NCBI GenBank assembly: GCA_030018745.1
Contig: JASEHB010000045.1
Coordinates: forward strand, 1-5,183
DNA length: 5,183 bases
Origin: Desulfatibacillaceae bacterium
Lineage (GTDB): Bacteria > Desulfobacterota > Desulfobacteria > Desulfobacterales > Desulfatibacillaceae
Reading direction: 5' to 3'
Below are positions 1 to 4,984 of this stretch, piece after piece (positions within the stretch are counted from its first letter, which is position 1; each line of letters opens with the position of its first letter). Under the pieces are notes generated by a model, which ran no database searches, was not told the DNA's origin, and was given only the letters and a program-made list of their open reading frames with translations. The translations under genes and the position numbers were made by a program.

Positions 1-719
1 AGGATTACTTGAGTGTGGATGTGGCCATTGTGGGGGCAGGGCCTTCGGGCCTTGTTGCAGCAAGGGATCTGGCCCTGGCAGGGAAAAAGGTGGCCCTTTT
101 CGAGCGCAGGCTTGCACCGGGCGGCGGCATCTGGGGCGGCGGAATGCTTTTCAATGAAATCGTTTTCCAAAAGGAGTCGGCGCCAATTCTCGATGAAATG
201 AAGATCTCCCATGCAGATGCAGGGGACGGCTACATAACCGCGGATTCCGTTGAAGTGGCTTCGGCCCTCATCTACCGGGCAAGGCAGGCAGGTGCTGTGA
301 TTTTTAACTCCGTTTCCGTGGAGGACATTGTGTGCCGCCACGAGTCCGTGTGCGGAGTTGTGGTGAACTGGACATCTGTGACCCGCCTTGCAATGCATGT
401 GGACCCGCTTGTGATTATGGCAAAGGCTGTCCTTGACGGCACCGGCCATCCCAGCGAAATCATACATCTGGCATCCAAAAAGGCAGGCATGAGCCTGGAC
501 ACGCCCACGGGCGCTGTGATGGGCGAAAAGCCCATGTGGATGGAAAAGGGCGAGGCCTCCACCGTGGAAAACACAAAGCGCCTTTATCCGGGCCTTTATG
601 CATCGGGCATGGCTGCCAACAACGCAATGGGCGGCTTCCGCATGGGCCCCATCTTTGGCGGAATGCTCCAGTCCGGCAAAAAGGTTGCAAGGCTCATTCT
701 TGATGATCTCAACGCATAA
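1..719 (+). CDS. thi4: Thi4-family thiazole synthase (sulfide-dependent ADP-thiazole synthase), 5'-partial
   Basis: Makes the adenylated thiazole precursor of thiamine from NAD and glycine in the cytosol. Residue numbers count from the TTG codon at 9. The protein has an N-terminal dinucleotide-binding motif (GAGPSG, 9-14), an ERR at 32-34, the family signature GGGIWGGGML (38-47), DSVE (79-82) and the C-terminal block RMGPIFGGML. The residue before VDP is His130 (codon 396-398), where yeast Thi4 has its sulfur-donating cysteine. By family knowledge this marks the catalytic type that uses free sulfide and metal, common in anaerobes. The start is outside the window: codons from position 3 read D-Y-L-S-V-D-V and match the conserved sequence before the nucleotide-binding motif in archaeal homologues, so the TTG at 9 is an internal leucine. 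About 25 N-terminal residues are probably missing. It lies 39 nt before thiE. A ribose-1,5-bisphosphate isomerase relative is less likely given the thiE neighbour. Confidence 0.93.
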   Translation, partial: DYLSVDVAIVGAGPSGLVAARDLALAGKKVALFERRLAPGGGIWGGGMLFNEIVFQKESAPILDEMKISHADAGDGYITADSVEVASALIYRARQAGAVIFNSVSVEDIVCRHESVCGVVVNWTSVTRLAMHVDPLVIMAKAVLDGTGHPSEIIHLASKKAGMSLDTPTGAVMGEKPMWMEKGEASTVENTKRLYPGLYASGMAANNAMGGFRMGPIFGGMLQSGKKVARLILDDLNA

Positions 720-758
720 GACGGGTTTTTTTTCAGGCGCAAAAAAGGAAGCCGGAAA

Positions 759-1409
759 ATGGACGAAAATCTGTTTCCCCAAGATTTCGGGCTTTATCTT
801 ATACTCACAAACCCTGTTGCCGGGTATGAAAAATGCACGGAGCAGGCTGTGCGGCTGGGGGTGCGCCTTGTGCAGCTCCGCATGAAAAAGGCCCCTGTTG
901 ATGCTGTGCTGGAAAAGGCCCGGATTCTCAAAGGCATAACAGAAGGCTCAAAGACCCTCTTTATTGTCAACGACTGCGTTGGCACCGCCATGCAGGCAAA
1001 CGCAGACGGCGTTCACCTGGGCCAGGAGGATATGCCTCTTGACCAGGCCCGTAGGCTGTGGCCGGAAAAGGGCAGGATTTTCGGCCTTTCCACCCACAAC
1101 AGCTTGCAGGAGGCTCAAGCAAGGCAGGCCTGCCCCCACTACATAGGTGTGGGGCCGGTTTTTGCAACCCCCACCAAGGATGTGCCGGACCCGACTTTGG
1201 GCCTTGAGCAGATGGGGCGCATAATTGCCGCATCCCCTCTTGTGTGTGTTGCAATAGGCGGAATAGACCACACAAACCTGGGACAGGTTCTGGCCCACGG
1301 CGCAAAAAACTTTGCGGTTGTAAGGGCAGTGAACCAAAGCGCAAATCCGGGGCAGGCCATTGCCAGGCTTATGGATATCCGGCAGGAGCACAGGGCAAAG
1401 GCCCTTTGA
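759..1409 (+). CDS. thiE: Thiamine-phosphate synthase ThiE
   Basis: Joins hydroxymethylpyrimidine diphosphate to thiazole phosphate to give thiamine phosphate, a cytosolic TIM-barrel enzyme. The 216-residue length is normal for the family. Landmarks in order are VQLRMK (38-43), the ND pair at 71-72, DGVHLGQEDMP (83-93), GLSTHN (109-114), YIGVGPVFATPTK (128-140) and AIGGI (165-169), covering the substrate phosphate and magnesium sites. The usual VVSA near the end reads VVRA (187-190); I do not regard this as inactivating. The ATG at 759 has an AAGGAAG Shine-Dalgarno at 745-751, 7 nt upstream. The short gap after thi4 suggests one transcript. Thi4 yields an adenylated thiazole, so a Nudix-type hydrolase elsewhere is expected to supply ThiE's substrate. 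No TPP riboswitch is visible, but the operon's leader would lie left of the window. Confidence 0.96.
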   Translation: MDENLFPQDFGLYLILTNPVAGYEKCTEQAVRLGVRLVQLRMKKAPVDAVLEKARILKGITEGSKTLFIVNDCVGTAMQANADGVHLGQEDMPLDQARRLWPEKGRIFGLSTHNSLQEAQARQACPHYIGVGPVFATPTKDVPDPTLGLEQMGRIIAASPLVCVAIGGIDHTNLGQVLAHGAKNFAVVRAVNQSANPGQAIARLMDIRQEHRAKAL

Positions 1410-1434
1410 CCGCAGGCTGCAAGCCTTTGCCCTG
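1391..1434 (+). repeat. 12-bp perfect inverted repeat across the thiE stop codon
   Basis: CAGGGCAAAGGC (1391-1402) is exactly repeated in inverted form as GCCTTTGCCCTG (1423-1434), with a 20-nt loop that contains the thiE stop (1407-1409). The RNA stem would be strong and would form right at the end of the thi4-thiE message. It is not followed by a T-run, so it is not a canonical intrinsic terminator. It may protect the 3' end or act with Rho. The left arm is coding. Confidence 0.55.
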
Positions 1435-1487
1435 CCCTGCCTGCTGGAGCGATGGGGGCCTGCCATGCGGCCAAAGCTCCGGGCGTG

Positions 1488-1516
1488 TTGCATTTTCTGC
1501 TGCTGCGTGTTATTGT
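1488..1516 (+). promoter_or_regulatory. Weak sigma70-like promoter candidate before the lipoprotein gene
   Basis: TTGCAT (1488-1493) and TATTGT (1511-1516) are 17 nt apart, matching the consensus at 3/6 and 4/6 positions. Transcription would start near 1523, leaving a leader of under 20 nt that still includes the AGGGA ribosome site at 1528-1532. The match is weak; read-through from thiE is the alternative. Confidence 0.22.
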
Positions 1517-1539
1517 TGCAGTATAAAAGGGATGCAACA

Positions 1540-2019
1540 ATGCTTACAAATACAGCCTTTGCATTGCGGATATGCCTTGCAGCAAGCCTTCTGCTTTTTC
1601 TTGCCTGTAGTTCGCCTGCTGTTTTGCAGGAATCAAAAGGCAATATGGCAGGAGGGCCATGCCAATATCAGGAGATTATTGGCCATGCCCTCATAACTTC
1701 TGTGGGGCCTGCCGAACCCCAGGAGTACAACTGCCCCAACCAGGCGCAGAAGGTGCTTTTCTCCTTTTATCCCGATAATGAAGGGGCAGCTGCAAAATAT
1801 CTTTTTCCCGGCTGGGCTGATGAAGGCAACTCCCTTTCCGTGGCAGGGGGCGCAAACCCGCCAGCAGCCTGGGTTTTGCGCCAGGGCATTGAGCCTGGGG
1901 TGAAAATCCCGGCCATCCGGGCCGAAATTGTTTCAGGAACCTGCACGCCTGTTGTTTTTTCCTTTCCGGGCCTGGACATGGAAAGCGCCCTTGAAGAATG
2001 TTGGAAGCAAAACAGATAA
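1540..2019 (+). CDS. Predicted lipoprotein of unknown function
   Basis: I do not recognise the family. The 159-residue product starts with an export signal: MLTNTAFALR, then a hydrophobic stretch ending LLFLAC, with Cys23 as the likely lipidated residue. FLAC fits the lipobox loosely because Phe sits at -3. The ATG at 1540 has AGGGA (1528-1532) 7 nt upstream. The reading frame is open further back, but an earlier ATG at 1465 would put a second cysteine-rich hydrophobic stretch before the signal and lacks a good ribosome site. The mature part is about 137 residues with no further membrane segment. It has Cys in GPCQYQ, YNCPN, SGTCTP and EECW, plus a pattern of alternating hydrophobics (KVLFSFYP, TPVVFSFPGLD) suggesting a small beta-rich domain. 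Being even in number besides the lipid Cys, these four could form disulfides. It probably sits in the inner or outer membrane facing the periplasm. Its neighbours give no functional clue. Confidence 0.8.
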   Translation: MLTNTAFALRICLAASLLLFLACSSPAVLQESKGNMAGGPCQYQEIIGHALITSVGPAEPQEYNCPNQAQKVLFSFYPDNEGAAAKYLFPGWADEGNSLSVAGGANPPAAWVLRQGIEPGVKIPAIRAEIVSGTCTPVVFSFPGLDMESALEECWKQNR

Positions 2020-2031
2020 TCGTGCTTTTTT
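2003..2031 (+). terminator. Weak terminator candidate after the lipoprotein gene
   Basis: AAGCA (2005-2009) can pair with TGCTT (2023-2027), extended by two G-T wobbles (2003-2004 with 2028-2029). The stem runs into six Ts at 2026-2031 and then AATTTT. The loop is 13 nt and contains the TAA stop (2017-2019). The T-run is good but the stem is weak, so termination would be inefficient. Confidence 0.25.
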
Positions 2032-2143
2032 AATTTTATCCTTGCTTTTTTGTTCAAAATAAATATTTTCGGTTCGCCTGCTGCATAGCAATTATTCGCC
2101 GGCATTTTAAAAAACGGCAAAAAAGGCTTTTGACCCTTTTAGT

Positions 2144-2180
2144 GCATTGACAATGCGCTGGTATGCAGCCGCATTGTCAG
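2144..2180 (+). promoter_or_regulatory. Overlapping palindrome and 13-bp hairpin upstream of mucR
   Basis: TGACAATGC (2148-2156) is the inverse complement of GCATTGTCA (2171-2179). The inner GCTG (2157-2160) pairs with CAGC (2166-2169), leaving a bulged C at 2170 and a 5-nt loop GTATG. That gives 13 pairs. The 5' part also forms a shorter perfect palindrome, GCATTG-A-CAATGC (2144-2156), so CAATGC can pair with either GCATTG copy. No T-run follows, so it is not an intrinsic terminator. As DNA it resembles an operator with repeated half-sites; as RNA it could switch between two stems. A second small hairpin, CAAAC (2185-2189) with GTTTG (2194-2198), lies just downstream. Confidence 0.5.
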
Positions 2181-2233
2181 CTGCCAAACTGCTGTTTGTG
2201 TATCAGAGGAAACTTTAAAACCCTTGGATGGCA

Positions 2234-2274
2234 ATCGGGCATAAATCTCCGGTAGGGAGAGCGCCATGCCTGAT
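2234..2274 (+). promoter_or_regulatory. Two-part hairpin that buries a Shine-Dalgarno and an ATG
   Basis: Outer stem: ATCGGGCAT (2234-2242) pairs with ATGCCTGAT (2266-2274), nine pairs including one G-T. Inner stem: TCTCC (2246-2250) pairs with GGAGA (2256-2260) around the loop GGTAG. The internal loop is AAA on one side and GCGCC on the other. The inner stem holds the best ribosome-binding sequence of the region (GGGAG, 2255-2259), and the outer stem holds the ATG at 2266. It lies 20-60 nt before the likely mucR start. The unequal internal loop suggests RNA rather than a symmetric DNA operator. It matches no riboswitch class that I know. Confidence 0.45.
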
Positions 2275-2445
2275 ATGCTTGCCGGAAATGACAATGCACA
2301 GACCCCTTGTGGAAAAAGCTGTTCAGATTGTGGCCGAACAGGCTGCAAAAAACCCCATGACCCCGGCCCAGATATCCGTGGCCCTGAAAAAGGTATATCA
2401 GGAGCTTGCAAAAAATTATTCCCAAGGCCTGCCCGAAGATTGTGA
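2266..2445 (+). other. Possible cysteine-rich small ORF overlapping the mucR 5' end
   Basis: ATG at 2266, preceded by GGGAG with 6-nt spacing, opens a 59-codon frame ending in TGA at 2443-2445. It is read in a different frame from mucR. The product starts MPDMLAGND and carries four clustered cysteines (C-x3-C-x2-C-x4-C, residues 15-27) and a basic end. Over the shared region the mucR frame gives family-like sequence, so most of this ORF may be a by-product. What favours it is that its start signal is better than that of mucR. Alternatives are a leader ORF that modulates mucR translation, or a frameshift that separates the true mucR start from its body. Confidence 0.15.
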
Positions 2446-2917
2446 GTTGGAGACAAATGCAGATGCGGGCGGGCCTTTGGAGGCCGAAAAATCGAAAAGG
2501 GTTTTGGTGAGCAGGCCCGCTGCCCCTCCCAAACCCTCCGAGCCGCCCGAAAGCCTTGACAGGAAATTTGAAACCCTCACCTATCTTCGGCGCAACCCGA
2601 ATCGCTCCATAAAAAAGGATGTAATCATCTGCCTGGAATGCGGCGGCAACTTCCAGCTTTTGGGCAACCATCACCTTAAAACCCACAACCTGGATAAAAA
2701 ACGCTACCTTGCAAAATGGAGCCTTGCCCCTGAAACAAGCCTTGCGTGCGAGGCCTATTCCGATGCAAGAAGCAGGGCCATTGCCCAGTCGTGGGCCAGG
2801 CGCGGCGAGGATGAGCAGGAAGAGAAGGCTCCCATAGACCCCTTTGCCCACGAGCCTGCTCCGGAAAAACCCAAATTCGAGCCGAAAATTATCCGCAGGA
2901 AAAAGAGCAGTTCCTGA
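2294..2917 (+). CDS. MucR/Ros-family zinc-finger transcriptional regulator
   Basis: A DNA-binding regulator of the Ros/MucR family, numbered from the ATG at 2294 (207 residues). The N-terminal helix region, PLVEKAVQIVAEQ through QISVALKKVYQEL (4-38), resembles the family's oligomerisation segment. A Pro/Glu-rich linker follows (about 45-90). The zinc-finger domain begins at SIKKDVIICLECG, with Cys113, Cys116, His126, His127 and His131, then YLAKW (138-142) and the ARSRAIAQ helix (158-165), all at family positions. It is longer than typical MucR proteins of about 140-150 residues, through the linker and an acidic-then-basic tail ending IIRRKKSSS. The start is chosen because family similarity begins here and GGAA (2284-2287) lies 6 nt upstream. 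ATGs at 2288 and 2228 are also in frame; the latter adds 22 residues unlike the family and has no close ribosome site. Targets cannot be read from the window; autoregulation through the upstream palindromes is possible. Confidence 0.88.
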   Translation: MHRPLVEKAVQIVAEQAAKNPMTPAQISVALKKVYQELAKNYSQGLPEDCELETNADAGGPLEAEKSKRVLVSRPAAPPKPSEPPESLDRKFETLTYLRRNPNRSIKKDVIICLECGGNFQLLGNHHLKTHNLDKKRYLAKWSLAPETSLACEAYSDARSRAIAQSWARRGEDEQEEKAPIDPFAHEPAPEKPKFEPKIIRRKKSSS

Positions 2918-2948
2918 AAAAAGCTTGAAGCTGCCGCCATATTTCACC

Positions 2949-2978
2949 TTGACCGCCATCAAACAAATGCTCTAAAGT
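2949..2978 (+). promoter_or_regulatory. Candidate thrS promoter
   Basis: TTGACC (2949-2954) matches the -35 consensus at 5/6. Downstream, TCTAAA (2971-2976, 16-nt spacing) or TAAAGT (2973-2978, 18-nt spacing) could serve as -10, each matching at 4/6. It lies in the AT-richer gap between mucR and thrS and would give a leader of roughly 80 nt. Confidence 0.3.
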
Positions 2979-3003
2979 ATTTTGTTTTGTTATGCACTTG
3001 CAG

Positions 3004-3047
3004 GCCGCGCACCAATGCGGCTTTAAAAGATGCTCCCTAAAAGGAGC
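3004..3047 (+). promoter_or_regulatory. Two short hairpins in the thrS leader
   Basis: GCCGC (3004-3008) pairs with GCGGC (3017-3021) around an 8-nt loop, and GCTCC (3032-3036) pairs with GGAGC (3043-3047) around CTAAAA. The second stem includes AAGGAG, which is 18 nt from the ATG and so too far to serve as its ribosome site. The closer GGAAG (3056-3060) probably serves. In E. coli, ThrRS represses its own mRNA by binding leader stems that mimic tRNA-Thr. Neither loop here carries a clear anticodon-like sequence, so similar control is only a possibility. Confidence 0.28.
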
Positions 3048-3064
3048 CGGTTAGCGGAAGAGCC

Positions 3065-4984
3065 ATGATTACCATTACCTTGCCGGACAAAAGCCAGCGC
3101 ACCTTCGATGCCCCGCCCACGGGCCTGGATGTTGCAAAAAGCATTTCAGAGGGCTTTGCAGCCACCTGCGTGGCCATGAGGGCAGACAGCCGCCTCAAGG
3201 ACATTTCGGCCTCCATTGATGAGGATTCGGAGGTGGTTTTTTTAACCACCCGCGATGAGGAGGCCCTTGAGATAATGCGCCACAGCGCGGCCCATGTCAT
3301 GGCCCAGGCTGTGCTCACGCTTTATCCAAAAGCAAAGCTCACCATAGGCCCGGTCATTGAGGGCGGGTTTTATTACGATTTTGATATGCCGCCCATTTCT
3401 GAAGACGACTTTGCCCGCATTGAAGATGAAATGCGGCGCATAGTCAGTTTGAAACTGCCCATCACCCGGCAGGAGATGAGTAAAGATAAGGCCCTTGCCA
3501 TTTATGCAGATGAGCCATACAAGCGCGAGATAATCGAGCAGCTTGATGACGCCACGGTTTCTGTTTACACCCAGGAGGGCTTTTTCGACCTTTGCCGCGG
3601 CCCCCATGTGCCCCACACCGGATTTGTAAAGGCCTTCAAGCTCATGAAGGTTTCCGGGGCCTACTGGCGGGGCGATTCCAGCAAGGCCCAGCTCCAGCGC
3701 ATTTACGGCACAGCTTTTTTCGACAAGAAGGAGCTTAAAAAATATCTGGATTTTCTTGAGGAGGCCAAGAAGCGCGACCACAGAAAATGGGGCCAGCGGC
3801 TCGACCTTTTCTCCTTTCACGAGGAAGCGCCGGGTATGCCGTTTTTCCACGCCAACGGCATGGCTTTGTGGAATGCGCTTCTGGATTACTGGCGCCAGGA
3901 GCACCGGGCCGCCGGGTATGTTGAGACCAAAACCCCCCTGCTGCTCCAGAAAAGCCTGTGGGTGAAATCCGGCCACTGGGAAAACTACCGGGAGAATATG
4001 TACACCTCTGCCATTGACGAGGTGGAATACGCCATAAAGCCAATGAACTGCCCCGGCGGAATGCTGCTCTATGCTTCGGGCCACCATTCCTACAAGGATC
4101 TTCCCTTAAGGAGCGCGGAAATAGGCTTTGTTCACCGCCACGAGTTGAGCGGGGTGCTTTCGGGACTTTTCCGGGTTCGGGCCTTTCACCAGGATGACGC
4201 CCACATTTTCATGACCCCGGAGCAGATGGAAAGCGAAATTCTGGGGGTTCTCCATCTTGTGGAGCGCATTTACTCAACATTCGGGCTTGGCTTTCATCTG
4301 GAACTTTCCACCCGCCCGGAAAAGTCCATAGGCACGGACGCCCAATGGGAGCGGGCCACAAAGGGCCTTACGGACGCCCTGGCCGCCTACGGCCACGACT
4401 ATAAGATAAATGAGGGGGACGGCGCATTTTACGGCCCCAAAATTGATATACACATAAAAGACGCCATAGGCCGCACATGGCAATGCGCCACCGTGCAGCT
4501 TGACATGAGCCTGCCGGAAAGATTCGACCTTTATTACATAGGGCCGGACAACGAAAAGCACAGGCCCATAATGATTCACCGGGTCATTTACGGCTCTGTT
4601 GAGAGGTTTTTCGGCATACTTGTGGAGCACTTTGCAGGCCGTTTTCCCCTGTGGATGGCCCCTGTTCAGGCATCCGTGCTTGCAATGAACGATGCAGTTG
4701 TGCCCTATGCGGCGCAGGTGCGCGAGCGCCTTGCCCAACAAGGCCTGCGGGCAGAGCTTGACGACCGGGCCGAAAGCATAAACAAAAAGGTGCGGGATGC
4801 CCAGCTCAAGGCCGTGCCCCTTATGCTGACCATCGGCGAAAAGGAAAGGGAGAGCAACACCCTGGCCCTGCGCACCCTGGACGGCAAGGTGCGCTACAAC
4901 ATGGCATGGGACAGCTTCATGGACAAGGTGCTTGCCCACATAGCCAAAAGAGGCATTGAGCCGGACCCCTTTGGGGGGGAATAA
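3065..4984 (+). CDS. thrS: Threonyl-tRNA synthetase
   Basis: Charges tRNA-Thr with threonine in the cytosol and removes mischarged serine. At 639 residues it is full length (E. coli 642) and aligns throughout. The TGS domain spans about 1-62. The bacterial editing domain has His73 and His77 (HSAAH) plus Cys177 and His181 (DLCRGPH). The class II catalytic core is about 240-530: zinc ligands Cys329 (MNCPGG), His380 (DDAHIF) and His505 (MIHRVI), motif 2 around Arg358 (VHRHE), and motif 3 GSVERF with Arg514. The anticodon-binding domain is about 532-630. No key residue is missing. The ATG at 3065 gives the standard N-terminus (MITITLPD), with a modest GGAAG site (3056-3060). It appears monocistronic here: the usual infC-rpmI-rplT continuation is not seen in the 199 nt that follow. 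A T-run within a hairpin at 3232-3250 is noted in the findings. Confidence 0.99.
   Translation: MITITLPDKSQRTFDAPPTGLDVAKSISEGFAATCVAMRADSRLKDISASIDEDSEVVFLTTRDEEALEIMRHSAAHVMAQAVLTLYPKAKLTIGPVIEGGFYYDFDMPPISEDDFARIEDEMRRIVSLKLPITRQEMSKDKALAIYADEPYKREIIEQLDDATVSVYTQEGFFDLCRGPHVPHTGFVKAFKLMKVSGAYWRGDSSKAQLQRIYGTAFFDKKELKKYLDFLEEAKKRDHRKWGQRLDLFSFHEEAPGMPFFHANGMALWNALLDYWRQEHRAAGYVETKTPLLLQKSLWVKSGHWENYRENMYTSAIDEVEYAIKPMNCPGGMLLYASGHHSYKDLPLRSAEIGFVHRHELSGVLSGLFRVRAFHQDDAHIFMTPEQMESEILGVLHLVERIYSTFGLGFHLELSTRPEKSIGTDAQWERATKGLTDALAAYGHDYKINEGDGAFYGPKIDIHIKDAIGRTWQCATVQLDMSLPERFDLYYIGPDNEKHRPIMIHRVIYGSVERFFGILVEHFAGRFPLWMAPVQASVLAMNDAVVPYAAQVRERLAQQGLRAELDDRAESINKKVRDAQLKAVPLMLTIGEKERESNTLALRTLDGKVRYNMAWDSFMDKVLAHIAKRGIEPDPFGGE

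Noticed and set aside
948..1643. Long minus-strand open frame opposite thiE
   Set aside because: It is antisense to clear thiE sequence, has no recognisable domain, and the codon pattern fits the plus-strand gene.
2097..2118. GCCG...CGGC with an AT-rich loop as a terminator
   Set aside because: There are only four GC pairs, a 13-nt loop, and it is followed by As rather than Ts on the plus strand.
2147..2152. Perfect TTGACA as a mucR -35 box
   Set aside because: No acceptable -10 hexamer lies 16-18 nt downstream, and the hexamer is explained by the palindrome it sits in.
2251..2261. GGTAGGGAGAG resembling the 3' part of a TPP riboswitch
   Set aside because: The required CTGAGA and ACCTGAT elements are absent in the right order, and the downstream gene is not a thiamine gene.
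2228..2293. mucR start at ATG 2228
   Set aside because: It adds 22 residues unlike the family, and the nearest AGAGGAAA is about 16 nt away, too far for efficient initiation.
2609..2615. A-AAA-AAG heptamer in frame within mucR, like the dnaX frameshift site
   Set aside because: I see no upstream Shine-Dalgarno stimulator or strong downstream stem, and A-runs before G are common in this sequence.
2922..2932. AGCTTGAAGCT palindrome after mucR as a terminator
   Set aside because: It is a five-pair palindrome with a one-base centre, cannot form a stable hairpin, and has no T-run after it.
3242..4087. Long minus-strand open frame opposite thrS (with another at 4274-5017)
   Set aside because: Both lie within the fully conserved ThrRS coding region and are by-products of its codon bias.
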